Shown here: positions 50,185 through 62,830 of the stretch, one piece after another | How positions within the stretch are numbered: position 1 is the first letter of the stretch | Layout: each line of letters opens with the position of its first letter | Origin: Zonotrichia leucophrys gambelii | Lineage: Eukaryota > Chordata > Aves > Passeriformes > Passerellidae | Length of the DNA stretch: 64,000 nucleotides | Reading direction: 5' to 3' | Assembly: GCF_028769735.1 (NCBI RefSeq) | Contig: NC_088178.1 | Span: 26,805,357 to 26,869,356, forward strand | Made by a program: the position numbers and the translations under genes | The notes under the pieces: model-generated | Databases searched by the model: none | What the model saw: the letters and a program-made list of their open reading frames with translations, nothing else | Told to the model about the DNA's origin: nothing

Positions 50185-51590
50185 GTAAATGACTAAAAGA
50201 AAAGCTTTTTGCAGCCTCTAGATAGATCTGATTCACCCCCCGGGGCTGAGCGGCCACGTCTCCCTGGGCTGACAGAGAAGAGGGCTCAGACCATTAGAAA
50301 TTATTGAATCTGCTCGGGAATTCCAGCGAGATGTTCTGAGGACACGCCGGTACCCGGCTGCTGATGTGCGCACCCCGCGATGACAGCCGGGCAGCGATCA
50401 CCGGGATGCTCACAAGGTAGAAAGATGTCCACAGGTTATTTTACCTGCACCTGACAGGCAGGAGAGCTGAACCAATGTGGCAACACACTTAACAGGGCAG
50501 GGAGCACAGGGAAAGGCTGAGTGAGCAGATTGATTGGAAGTACATGCACAGATCTGGTAACATTCTCAAATATTATCAGTTTCATCTCCCTCAATCATTC
50601 TTTCTGCAGCACATTAGGTATTAAGCATAGAAGATAACGTCATGTAATAACATTTACAACATAAAAAATTCAGAATTCAAGCCACATTTATAGGAGTAGT
50701 TGATTCAATGGAGCTTTTCACTATAGACCTGTTTTCTGCATTTCAATTTATTACAGAAATGAAAGGTCAGATTCTCAGTTGAACCCACTTATTCTAATGT
50801 GAATTAAAAGAAGTAAGTAGTCAACTTCATTGCAGCAAAATTTCCTATTGATGACAATTTCACCATCTAGGAAGACAAAGAACTAAAGGAGGAATAAAGT
50901 AATTTTTTTCATTAGGAAATAATAGCATCCTTGAGGAGAAATGCTTGTCTATATATATTAGGCCAAATAAAATATTGGTGGCCCTTAGTTCCCAAAAGGC
51001 AATTTTTGGGGGGAAAACAGTAATTGAGCTGTTCTTACCCTTTGACCAGTGCACAATAAAATGAAGTTGCATTTATTGTGTTGCTGGCCTCACTGAGGTC
51101 CTGGAGTTTACAGGAGGGGTGCTGGCAGCTGACTAAGTAGAGAGGGAACTTTGAGTAGTATAAAACTTCATTCCCATTCATTTCTGAAATGTATGGATGC
51201 AAGTCACACTTGCTAATAATACTTTTTAAATATAAAAGACTACTAGCTCACAGCTTGTAATATGAATGCAAATGAACTTGTAATTATACTATGCAATTTT
51301 CTACTTAAAAAAAAAAAACCAACAACTATGAAAATAGAACAGACCTGAAGAGCAATATGCACTGCAGTTCTTCATTGTGTTCCTTCATTATGCAGGAGTT
51401 GCCATAAGCAATCTGCTCTGGTGTAATGTAAAATATTTTTTAGGCCATAACTTTGCAACACAAACTCTCACATGAGAACACATATTTGGTCACAGTTCCT
51501 TCTCTCTACTGAAAAATACGATCAAGAAGCAAAGGAACAAGAAGTTGGATGTGAAGACTGACAGATTTCATTTGTGTTTATCTGTAAAGC
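50185..51590. other. Non-coding DNA right of the island
   Basis: CpGs persist to about 50430 (for example ACACGCCGGTACCCGG, CACCCCGCGATG), then the sequence returns to the AT-rich background. A 12-A run lies near 51307-51318. No gene was recognised. Confidence 0.5.
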
Positions 51591-51642
51591 TTAAACTCAT
51601 CATTCCTATATTCTCCTTAAACTCATCATTCCTGTATTCTCC
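51591..51642. repeat. Two-copy 26-bp tandem duplication
   Basis: TTAAACTCATCATTCCTATA + TTCTCC at 51591-51616 is repeated at 51617-51642 with a single A to G difference. This is a recent local duplication. Confidence 0.92.
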
Positions 51643-54600
51643 TTTCTGATGATGCACTATGCCATCACCAATTATGCGATAAACCATTAAGAGTTATATA
51701 TTAAGACCTGTAGGCCAAAACTTTCATTTCCACTGAACAGCTGGAGGAGCTGAAGATCAAAATCTAGAATGTAATTCTCAACTATTTTTGCAGTAGTTAC
51801 TTGTGCAGCTCTCAGTCACTTCTTACTTGCTAAAACAACTAAAGGGAAAGTAGGATCAGTTGAGCTCCTGAATAGATTTATACTAACAGGACAATGATCA
51901 GAATATTTTTAAGTGTTCCTGTATGCATCAGTAGAGAGAAGGATGAATTCAATCTTCCAACCAAGAGAACTGTACAAATTTTATAAAGAATTGCCTCAAA
52001 ATGACATTAAAATATCCACCACTGATAGCTGTAGACCTGGATTCTGAGTAATTTTTTATACTATCCAATTTCAATAAGCACTGCAGTTGCTAGTAAACCA
52101 GTGCACCCCACAGAGCAAAAATGTTTACCTGCAAATAAGAGATAATTTGCAGGATAATTGTTGACAGTGAATTCGCTGATAATTCACAGTCAAAGTTTCT
52201 GACTCCCTAGGAGAAGAGTAATCAGAAAACTTCCCAGTTTCACCTCAGAGGCAAGTTAATCAGCATCAGTGCTGCCCAGCTGCAAGCCTGTAGGTTTCTC
52301 ACATGAAATGCTCAGGCAAAATGCACATTGTAAAACCAGCACCATCCTGCAAAAATGGCAAACCACTGGCCAAAAACCCTGTAGGGCTCTTGTGAGTGCC
52401 CATGTGTGACAGCCACTGGCATTAGTGAGAAATGGACATTTCCTGAGATGGAATACAGGCCCTACCTTCATGAAACTAATTAAGGTGTCTCAAGCTGTGC
52501 TGATTACAAAGGGCTACCAAATAATAGTACAGAGAAATTTTGAGGGATGTCTGAGACTGAGTTTTTGTTGGTGCTTTGAAAGAATCTGGAAGTGAAAGAT
52601 CCATAATGTTACACTTTGCTGGATTCAAGTGGGATTTTTGAAGAGGGAATTTAATATCTAAAAGAGAGCCATTATTTCTGCTATTAACATCTTACTAAAA
52701 TACAGCACAACGTGCAGACCCATCCCTTGCCAAGTGAGCTCTCATGATGTCAGCCTTCTCACAAAACCCCTTTTCACATTTACTGATCTATATTGTAGCC
52801 CACAGCAGGATCATCATGATCACTCTGGAGATCCTCTATGTGAATAGCTCCTCACACAATAGTGATTTCAGTTTAATAAGTTCCTCTAAGGCAATTAGGC
52901 ACTGACTGAAAATAGTATCTGCAGCATTATCAGTAACTATGGTAGCCCATCCCTTACTGCTGTAGCCACACAGTGAGCTCCTTTTGCCATTCAGCAGGAG
53001 AATTAATCATGATTTGGTTTCATCCTCAGTTTTCTCAAATGCAAAGAAACTCAGCTCTCTTATTCCACTAAAGATCTCTTGGGATATTTCCTCAGAGATA
53101 CCTCAGGTGACTGAACAGAATATGTTGCTGAACACTGCTCTTGCCAACCAAAAAAGATTTGTATAGAAAAAATTTGGCAGCTCCTCATGAAAAATGGGAA
53201 GCTGCTCTGTTTTCTAGCAGTGACATATCAGGTCACTGATAGGTTATGACAATTCTTGCACCCATAGTGAAATCTTATGGAAAATGCATTATCCCAAAAA
53301 AATATCACTGGCATCTCTCTATTAAAAGCCAGCACATGGAAATACTAAAAATGGGATTAAGTCTTGAATGTTCCAGAGATTCATCATTGGTTTCTGAAGG
53401 TAGATCCTCTACTGCATTGTGGTTTGGTCACAGGGGGAACCTTCCTTTCATGCATCTCAACAAAGATTGCAAAGTCTCGTGGTTACACGTGCAGAAAGGG
53501 ATTCAGGAGCTTGGTTCAGATCTCAGCTTTGTCACTGACTAGTTTATGATCTTGGATAAGTCCACCTATACTCATTTTATGTCCATGTCTACCACATGTA
53601 CATCAGAAGCCTCCTGTCAGAATTTCTCCAGGAATGCTTGGAAGGACCCCAGAGACAGGCAAGGACAAACATAAACACTAATTATTGTTATACACATGGC
53701 CATTCATTCAATTTTGAGTCCTGGGAGAAAAAATAGAAACAAGATCTTGTAATTCTTTCTGGTAGCTCCTATTAGTGTCCTTCACATATTCAAAATATTA
53801 CTGAACTAACCCTCCTGCAAACACTTTCCTCAGCTGCAAATGAGCAGCTCCAACAAACAGTCCAAGACTGCCCCTCCAAAATCAATTTATCTTCTAGTAG
53901 ATGGCAGCAAGTAGATGCCTGTCCTGCCAAATAATGGAATTTGTGAAAGCACTGGAGATTATGAACCACATTATTTCCCAGATGCCCATGAAAGAGTCTG
54001 TGATTCTCCAAGAACAGCAATCAGCTCCTTCACAAATCCAAACTGCTTCATATTTCAAATCCTTTTTGGCAAGGTGCGTTTCCTTTCACAGCCAATTAAC
54101 TGCAAACTAATTTAGAGAGGGTTTGCTTTTGCAAACATAAGTGTCAGGTTCCAACAGAGAACATGTTGCTAAGAGCATGATTTATGCACACATTCTGAGT
54201 TCTGTTGTTCTCTCATTCCCCCCAGACACCACTGATGATCCACGCAGAGACACATCGGAATTTAATAAACTCCTTTCTAGGAGAACTTCGCAGGTGAAGG
54301 AAATGTTCAGCATCCCTTACATCCTGAAAGCCCACATGGTTCTGCATTACCTTGCAGAGTGCTCATGCTGGTTTAAATACACATAAACTGAAAGCAAGTG
54401 GTACCTACTAAGGAAAATGTATTCTACTATAAAAATAGAGGTTATCTGCTTCACAGAGAATTCCAAAATTTGGCTTTACTCTGGGTTAGACAATAAAAGG
54501 GGAGTTGAAAAGTTTAAACTCTCCACTTCTCCAGTAAAAAAAACTTAATACTTTGTTCTTTAGACTTTGTCTAGCTCTCTGGTTTGGACAATACTGCAGC

Positions 54601-55480
54601 TTCTTTTCACTAAGTACACATTTATCTTCATTATTTATTCATTTTTAGATGTAGCTTTTACAATTGGAAACTTCAGTCTCAGAGGTTCCTAAAGATCTTG
54701 GCTGTTGTCATATTCCATGATTTTGACAGCAAAAGTTCCACTTGCCATTGTAAAAATCATTTTTTCTTAAAAAGAGACAGATGAACACGATATTTAGAGC
54801 TGCATTCCCCTCAATTTCTGCCAAAATAACAGGTATTCAGGAGACAGCAATTGTGTGTAGTGAATGTCCTCAGCAAGTAAGGTTGTTTTTCATTTCCTCT
54901 TATGTCACATTACATTTTCCTCTTTATATTTCCTTTTAAATATTTAGACAGAGCAGAGAGTTTTAAACGTGTCATTGACACAAATAAATGTTTAGGCAGT
55001 CAGTCTACCTTGGGTTCAGCTCTTGTCAGATCTGATAAGTTAAATATCACTGGATCTGGCCAATAATTGGATGGAAGACCTCTGAGGAAAACACAAGTGC
55101 TGAAGCAAGTGCCACTGGTTACTCAGGAGGTGTTTTTTTAACCTCAGACTCATCCTGAAATATGCCCTCAGCATGGTATTATAAGCACTAGCTGAAAAAG
55201 GCATTTTCAGGTAAGATTTAATGTGTTATTTCTGTTAGGCACTAGAAAGGATTCCTGACACCTTCCTCTGGAAGTTGCTTAGCCCAATTTTGAGTTAGCT
55301 GAGCCCACTGCTACATAAAGCTATATCTGAAAGTATGAAATCAATTTTTCATCATTTTCCTTTTAATAATAATACATTTTTTAAACCTCTTGTTTAAACA
55401 GGAACTTGTACATTTCTTTGCCTTTCACACTTCATTCCTGACCTTTCCTTTACTCTCTCATTATGTCTCTGAGTCCAGCT
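51643..55480. other. Non-coding DNA, nothing recognised
   Basis: AT-rich, with open frames under 100 codons and no recognisable domain, repeat or RNA gene. Confidence 0.55.
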
Positions 55481-55562
55481 CATGGACATCCCTGCCCATG
55501 GCAGCAGAGTTGGAATGAGGTGAACTTTAAAGTCCCTTCCAACCCAAACCATTCTCTGGATA
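55481..55562 (+). mobile_element. CR1 LINE 3'-terminal scrap
   Basis: CATGGACATCCCTGCCCATG, then GCAGCAGAGTTGGAATGAGG, then ACTTTAAAGTCCCTTCCAAC, then CCAAACCATTCT is the last 80 bp or so of a CR1 copy in plus orientation. It is strongly 5'-truncated. Confidence 0.88.
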
Positions 55563-55683
55563 GCACAGCATATGTTCCCTTTTGCCATTTCAGAACCATC
55601 CAAGGATGGATATAATCCCTCTTTAACAGCTGCTGATTATTGACTCCTTTGCCACTGCTGCTTGCTGATTTTATGAGAGCACA
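55563..55683. other. Spacer between two CR1 fragments
   Basis: Sequence of about 120 bp not clearly belonging to either CR1 copy. I see nothing in it. Confidence 0.5.
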
Positions 55684-55955
55684 TGGTGGCAGGATGAGGG
55701 GGGATGGCTTCAAACTGCCAGAGGGCAGGGATGGTTGGGATATTAGGAAAAAATCCTTTCCTGTGAGGTGGTGAGGCCCTGGCACAGGCTGTCCAGAGAA
55801 GCTGTGGCTGCACCATCCCTGGAAGTGTCCAAGGCCAGGTTGGATGGGGCTTGGAGCAACCTGGGATCGTGCAAGGTGTCCCTGCCCATGGCAGGGGTGG
55901 AACTGGAAATAATATTTAAAATCCCTTCCACCCAAACTATTCCATGGTTCTATGA
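55684..55955 (+). mobile_element. CR1 LINE 3' region, 5'-truncated
   Basis: In order: GGTGGCAGGATGAGGGGGGA with TGGCTTCAAACTG, GGTGGTGAGGCCCTGGCACA, GAAGCTGTGGCTGCACCATC, GGCCAGGTTGGATGGGGCTT, GTCCCTGCCCATGGCAGGGG, and TTCCATGGTTCTATGA at the 3' end. About 270 bp, inactive. It lies in the same orientation as the CR1 scrap just upstream. The plus (127 codons) and minus (151 codons) frames here are its shadows. Confidence 0.93.
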
Positions 55956-57530
55956 CAAAGTGGAGCTGACACTGACCACTCCACCCTTCAGGCTGTGGGA
56001 CACATTTGGGCCAAGGACTGAGGAATTCAGTGGGGCTGCTCCACTTGCTGCCGAACTCAGGACCTCCACACGCGTCTCAACAGTAACAAGTGCCAGTTCC
56101 AATACAAGATCTCAGCACTTCTGGGACCCCTGGAAAGCACCATGGAATTGATGTCCAGGTAAAGCCCCTCTGGGATGTCCATTTCCCCTTGTCCAGCAGG
56201 GAGGCTGGACCCTGGAGCTCCCAATCCCCAGGCACTGCACACACTGAGGCTCTGCACAAGCCTGGAAGCCTCAGCTCCAGGCAGCATGCCAGAGTTCAGC
56301 CAAACATATTTGCCTAAGTTGATATTTCTGTAATACATTTCAAAACATGACAAATCATTACTTTCTGATGTTTGCTATTCATATTTTTTTTTCTCTTTAC
56401 GCTTTCCAGGCAGGAATGGAAATTGCAAGTGCCACAATAGCAACTCAATGCAATAATATAAATCTTCAAATAACAATTTAAATGAAGGATGTTTGAAGTA
56501 TTTTTATTTTGTAATAAATTTATAGGTGTCAACTAGATCAGGGCTTCCTTTCTAAAGAGGTTTTGCTGTTTATCTAAAAAGACAATCCTTCACTTGAAAG
56601 AGTTTATAACGTTAGTCTGAGCCAAAACACTGAGGTTTAAAAGAATATCTCAAATACATTCTATTTATTTATATTAGAAAACTACTCACTGGCACTCACT
56701 GGAATTTAGGTTCCTAAATATCTATGTCTTTTTTCATTCCTGGCATTCTTATTCACATTTAATAAGAAATTATGACAGAACCAAGACAGAATCTATACCA
56801 CCTTATTGAGTCCTCATTCACTGCCACAAAACCAGGATAATTTCAAAGAACATTAAAAAATGGGATTTTTAAAAGACTGACAGTTGTCATATGCTTAAGG
56901 TCCAGCTTGAGACTACACAGCATATACACAGAAGAGATTATAGTTTTTCAGATATGTGGTTCCTGTGGCTAAAGTGGTATTTCACCAAATCAGGATAGCA
57001 CTCAGCAAAGTGAGGAATTCACTGGCACCCCTTCATCCCAACATGAGGGCCAGATTCCAGGTTTAGATGCTAAATACACATCATGGCAACTTTTGGAAGG
57101 CTCTCATGTGTCTTGTGCATTGAAGACTGAATCTCTATGCCAACCTCTAACAAAACTGCCCAAGCCAGCAGCATCAGGATCCAGACAAGTTCCATGGAAT
57201 CAAGGTTACACACAGAATAAAAAGACATCTGAGGTATTGTTAAGCCAAATAGCTCCTTCCTTTCTGATTCCTTCATTTCTCATCAACATCTGCCTATGCA
57301 TATCTCCTTTACAACGAGCTTCTTTCCTCAACAGAAAAATAAATTTGAAGAAGAACACCGAGGAGGAAAATCCATATTGTTTAAAAAACAAAGCTTTTGA
57401 TATTAAATATTTTCACTCAGGACTTAAATAAATCATAGACATGGTCTTTAGCAAGGAAAAAAAAAAGTCAAAAATTGATTAAATAGCTAATGAATTACAA
57501 AAGACCTATAGCAGCCAACTGAGTACTTAC
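55956..57530. other. Non-coding DNA, nothing recognised
   Basis: A moderate-GC segment at 55960-56300 gives overlapping frames on both strands (75-98 codons) without a recognisable domain. The rest is AT-rich. Confidence 0.5.
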
Positions 57531-57861
57531 CTTCTGCTCAAACACAAGTCCTTGGGAGTGACAAATGTCAATAAACAGCACAGCTCAGGAGTGGGTGGTA
57601 GGCAAGACTAGATCCATCTGGCCTGTTGATGAGGAAGGAGGAGAGCTGTAAAACGCTCCGGAATGTGACCAGGAGCACATATGCCAGGATGGGAAAATGG
57701 GATTGTGCAGCAGCTCCCCCAGCCCCGTGGCCCCGTGGCAACCCCAAATCTGTGGGAACGTATGCTCCAGCCCTGCCTGGCGCTGTCCATATTTGTGCTG
57801 GGGACACAACCCCCCTGCCTCCAGCTGGGATGGGAGAATGTGCAGATCCCGGGAAAATCTG
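57531..57861 (-). other. Candidate non-coding exon (minus strand)
   Basis: On the minus strand the segment ends at GAGCAGAAG|GTAAGTACT (intron starts at 57530), a near-perfect splice donor. It may begin after GTTTAATTTCAG (AG at 57863-57862), a plausible acceptor. The interior is GC-rich with several CpGs (ACGCTCCGG, CTGGCGCTG, CCCGGG), unlike its neighbours. Minus-strand frames of 79-149 codons cross it but all meet a stop before the donor, so a coding exon read through to this donor is unlikely. A non-coding RNA exon or chance splice signals are the alternatives. No expression evidence is available. Confidence 0.25.
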
Positions 57862-58589
57862 CTGAAATTAAACGCAAGTTGCTGGTATTTGTAGCCAGGT
57901 AGCCATAAATGAACCCTCCCACTTTTGCTGCTCCTCCTTTGCTGGTCCAACAGGGGGTTTTGCAGTCTGCTGACACACCTACTCCCAGCTCTGCCTCTGC
58001 CACAGTCTGGGAACTGAATCCTCCTGCTACAGAGCCCTGATTTGCTACACCTCCCAAAGCTGAGCTCGGGAAGAATGGCTTTTATGTGTGTTTTGATGAG
58101 CCATCAACAATTTTAGATACTATTCATGCTCACCAACAGATTCTGAAATGAAACAAAATCTGCCTCTCATCACATGCACAACAGGATGTAACAGATGTCA
58201 CAGAGAAACCAAGTAATAGCAGTTTTCATGGTTGGATCCAACAATTACTTCTGTGCTCCACTCTGTGGCCTCTGCCTCAAAGCCCAATAGAAATGAGACA
58301 CCTGCCCCCAGGAGTCCAGTGTAAACCTATATAAACACAATCTGGCAAGGCCCAAGCCAGAAAAGCATCCACATACACATTTTTCACACTAAAACCCACC
58401 CAAGAGTTAGGTTATACCTAATCTTGAATGCAGTGTGTCCTGTTGGAGCAGAGAAGGACGGGAAAGGAGAAAGCTGATGTCTCTTCTGGGGAGAACTAAG
58501 AATATTATGCTCATATTTGCACCACAATCTCACTCTCCTCAGTAATATTTGCTGGCAGGAGTGGTATCCTCTTGGGAATTCCACCAGTG
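57862..58589. other. Non-coding DNA, nothing recognised
   Basis: Continues moderately GC-rich to about 58070, then AT-rich. No recognised gene or repeat. Confidence 0.5.
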
Positions 58590-60350
58590 ACCCCTTGCAG
58601 CACTATGAATGCACAGTAACCCCCACATTTTACAAAACAACGGCTTTTGGCAGCTCCTTGCCAAGGCCCCTCTAGATGGAAAGCCCAATGAAGATCCTTT
58701 TCTTCGGCTCATTGCACAGGAGTTGTACATGGCTTTTCTGTCCCTGTGCAATTTTCTCCTGCAATGTGTACTCAAGGTTAAAATGCTGTCCTTTCTCCTT
58801 GGTGAGATCTGTCACTGAACTATCAAAGTGTGCATGTTAGAGAGCCTGCCTGGTGGAGGGCTGAGTGATGCAGAGACAGACCTTTGATGCACGTTCTGAC
58901 CTTAGTGCATTCCCTTTAAAATGGAAAAAAAAAAAGGAAAAGAGCCTCTTCTTGTTCCCATCTGGGGGCAGGAGGACATTAAGGAGCACTTTGGGTGCAG
59001 TAGCCCTCACATTTATTGCAATTATTACAGCACTGAGAGGCTCCAGCCGAGACCACAATCCCTTTATGATGAGCAGTGTAAGACATAAAGCAAGGGAAAA
59101 GCCTTATCTCAGAAATGCATGAACTAAACACAGCTAAAAAGGCTACTACGAAAAATAATCCTCACCCCTTTTTCCATCATAAGGAATAGGCATAAATGAG
59201 CTTTTCTCCAAAATCCCAGTGAGATCTGTGGCAGAGTCAGGGGGAAGGACCCGGGTCTCTGCTAGGCTGACACCTCCATTTCCCAAAGACACACCTATGA
59301 CAATTCCTCATCTCCCAGGTTCTGCAGCTCCTGGACAGCCTTTGAGGAGACTTTTAATGGAGTAAATCAACATTTACAAAGCTAAGTGCATACACAGGCC
59401 TTCTGGGGATAATGGCATTGGGTTGGCTTGTATCTGCCACAAAACAAAGGCAAAGAAGAAAACCACAGGTTTTGGACACTATTACCTGCAGGAAATGTTC
59501 AGGCCATGCATCTGGCATCATTTCCAACTCCTCTTTTCTCCCCATTTTGCATATCCAGCTGGGAATGTCCATTTTACTGTCTGTTCACCTGGCCCAGTGC
59601 TTGAATACACTGAATACGCTCATTTTGTGATTTAACCATCGCCACAAAAAAGAGCATTAAAGCTCAAACATGACTTAGAGCATGGATTAACAACAATCAT
59701 ATGGGAACTATCTCATTTTAGCTAAAAGAGAGTAGGATTAAATGCAATTAAGAGCTCCCAATGATGTAATAAAGACAACTAAAAAAAAATCAAGGCAAGT
59801 GGGCAAGAAGCAATCACTTTTCTGTCTAGAAACAGTAAAATAATGACAGTGTGATTGTTCATAGGGTCGCCAAGGCCAAAATGTGCAGAATGACCTTCAT
59901 TAAGTCATACTTTGTACTTCTGCTGGGGGACTGTTGCATCTGCTCCTTTCGATTTGGCTTGTCTGAGTAACAAAGCTCCCAGCGATCATCTAAACCTCAT
60001 TTGGAGCACCTGTGAACAATTCATTATATTAATATAACAGCAGGGGAGGAGTGCAGATACTAATAAATAGGTTGTTGAGCAGCTTTTGCTGCCAAGGTTG
60101 CTTTGGCCAGCAAGGAAATGTCCCCTCCACCCAAAAGCTGCGGAGCTGCACTGAGACGCTGGGCTCGCTTGTACCACGACATGTCAGAACACACATCTGC
60201 TGCTGGAGAAGCATGTAAATTAATTTTGCCTTTCAAAACAGTTGATAAATGTGTGTCTAATACTTCTGAGGGGCTGCAGCATGATTTGAAACAGTTTGTT
60301 CTCAGTTAACGTAGAACAAATGTTCTCTGGCTAAAGGTGGCTACGAAAGG
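58590..60350. promoter_or_regulatory. Candidate cis-regulatory region (non-coding)
   Basis: The block is repeat-free apart from an 11-A run at 58925-58935. It is complex in sequence and rich in TAAT/ATTA, TTTATTG and CAATTA-type words. It keeps some CpGs in AT-rich context (for example AGGGTCGCCAAGG near 59865, CCTTTCGATTTGG near 59946, CTCCCAGCGATCATC near 59978). Short frames show no domain. The texture resembles conserved non-coding elements around developmental regulators, but conservation was not measured. The call is inference. Confidence 0.28.
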
Positions 60351-61033
60351 CATTTGGTAACGATTTGTACCAGCTGGGCTTCTCATTACTTTGAATAGAT
60401 TTGTGTAAATCAGCACATAAAAATAAGCAAGTGGTCAATGCCTTTAATTGCATTTGGATGTGCTGTGGTAATGGCAAATATCAGAACTTTTGCATTTGTC
60501 CTCGCATTCTGCAGTTCTAGAAAATAGATTTTTTTAAATAGAAACAGCAGCAAAAAGATTTTGCTGTTAACATCTATTTAGTGTGGTTTCAACTTAGTCA
60601 CATTTTGCAAATGTCAGTGAAAAGCAAAGGTCAAATGGGAAAAAAACAGTATGCTATGGATCAGTACAATTACAGAGAGCAGAGTAGCACAGGGCTATGG
60701 GAGGAAAACATATCTGCAGTGTTGGATAGACACAGGGCAAAATCCTGCCCATGGACCAGCACAGATATCATCTTAAAGTAGTAGAAAAATAGATTGTGTG
60801 TGTTAAGATATTTTTCCAGGGAAACAGGGAATGTCAGATTTTCAATTCATTGCCTCTTTGTTTTTTTTAAGATTTGGGCAGCTTTGGGACAGCCTTGGTT
60901 TGGAGCAGTTTGCAGGCCTGAGCATCCTCACTGTCACCATCCCTGGAAGTGGAAATTGTCTAACTCAGTATGTTCAAGTACCTAAAAATCTTTCTGCCTC
61001 TCTCTTTTGTCACTGTTATACTGCTGGGTATAA
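60351..61033. other. Non-coding DNA, possible CR1 remnant at its end
   Basis: AT-rich to about 60865. The segment at 60870-60955 contains GGGACAGCCTTGGTTTGGAG and CACTGTCACCATCCCTGGAA, which echo CR1 words but out of usual order. It may be a rearranged or interrupted piece of the CR1 copy that follows. Confidence 0.4.
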
Positions 61034-61206
61034 CACAGAGAAGCTGTGGCTGCCCCTGAATCCCTGGAAGTGCCCAAGGTCAGGTTGGAAAGGGCTTGGA
61101 GCACCCAGGGACAGTGGAAGATGTCTCTGCCATGGCAGGGGCCTGGACCTAGGTCAGTTTTAAAATCCCTCCCAACTCAGACCAGTCTGGGATTTTGTGA
61201 TGATTC
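61034..61206 (+). mobile_element. CR1 LINE 3'-end fragment
   Basis: CACAGAGAAGCTGTGGCTGC, then CCCTGGAAGTGCCCAAGGTC, AGGTTGGAAAGGGCTTGGAG, CTCTGCCATGGCAGGGGCCT, and the terminal TTTTAAAATCCCTCCCAACT…TGATTCT. About 170 bp of CR1 3' region in plus orientation. Inactive, moderately diverged. Confidence 0.88.
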
Positions 61207-62767
61207 TAAAGCACACCTGGATCACTTGAAAGGAATGTGAGGTGAATAATTATGAAGTATTCTGCCATTATAGACCTGGTAGAATGTTTGTAACCATTGT
61301 TCTGGAAGGCACACAAAATCCACCTTGTGATATCTCCAGACCAGCTGAACTGAAACAGACACTGCCCCATTTTCATTCCTTTATATAAGGATGTGAAAAT
61401 GAGAAAAGGAAGTATGCTGCACATATCAACAGCCAGGAGGGAGAACATTTTAAACCTAGAATTTAATACAATCAATAAACTTTATATCAGTATAACACAG
61501 TCAACAACATAACTCTCATAACATCACAACCTCACATTTTCTATGTCACCGTTGACATGCATTAAAGATTACTTCTTTCAGCCAATTTTCTCTTCATAGC
61601 ACAATCTTTTTATCCTGTAAATACATTTGTTGGTTTCTCAACATCCAATTAAACATGTAAAGAAAAGCCATAAAGATATCCAATTTATATATTTTAATTT
61701 TAATAAATTATTTTAAACTTAGCAGCTATAAAGTATCTACTATTACCTCTTTGCTGGCATAGATTTAGCAAAAATTGGTAATTGTCACGCTGCTTGTGGG
61801 GTATCAAATATAAACATTTTCACATTTACTATGAAATCCTCTCCAGCAACATGATATGGAAGGATAGACAAAACTGCTTTTACAGAAAACCAAGCTAATT
61901 TTTATCATTTTTTTCTGTAAGGGATGATCATTTGAAACCTTTGAGCTGAAAGGAATCACAGGGCACAAGCAAGCTGAGGGATTTTCAATAATTGTATCAT
62001 TCACATTTATCTTCTGCATAGATAGCTATGAAATAAATACTGCATGTGAGCAAGTGCAAAAATGTACTTGAGGTACTTCTGTGAGATGGAATCTCATCCT
62101 CCTGGAATTGCCTTTCCCATGAAAGATGCCCAGTGACAACCAGCAGTTTAACCAGCTGGGGATATATACAGTCAGTTAGCCCTCAGCCTTAAACTGTTAT
62201 CTGATTTGTCCCATAAAGCAAAATATATGAGCTACATGATCCAGCGTGGGGATAATGCACAATAAACATAACTTACACTTGCAGGAAAATGAGCTCCTGT
62301 TGGACCATCTCACAACAAAATCAGCTGTGGAAGAATCCACCCAATCTGTCCAAAATGTTTTCTTGTTTTTATTCCTTTTCCCCGTAAGCATAATTAAACC
62401 CAGTGGTTTTGGTCAGATAGCTCTGTGATAGCTTTTAAATTACTTATTCTAGTGGAGCCTGCCAAAAGTTCTATTTTCTCCCCCTTTGAAAGTACAATGT
62501 GCATTATTTGCTGCAGTGGCAAGGCAGTACAATCATGCTGTTCTTTTCTCAGCCCTTTCCTCTCCATTTTTACAGAGCATTCATTCACCACTGACTTTTT
62601 TGGTTTCTTCTCAGAACAAGAGAAGCTATGATTGATGAAGAGTGGAATGTATTCAAATGACTTCCAAAAATCATAAAATTCAAAGCCATCAGGACTTTTG
62701 AATAATAGTTCCTAAATATGTTTACATTTTATCAGGGATTATTAATTTACATCTCGATTAGAAGATG
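61207..62767. other. Non-coding DNA, nothing recognised
   Basis: Very AT-rich around 61670-61740. Frames are short and no repeat family was recognised. Confidence 0.55.
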
Positions 62768-62830
62768 TTATATATAAGGAAATATATATATAAGGAAATA
62801 TATATAAGGAAAAATTATATAAGGAAAAAT
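62768..62830. repeat. TATATAAGGAAA tandem repeat
   Basis: The motif TATATAAGGAAA recurs four times with variable spacing (about 62771, 62787, 62802 and 62817 onward), giving a degenerate AT-rich minisatellite of period about 15-17 bp. Confidence 0.85.
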
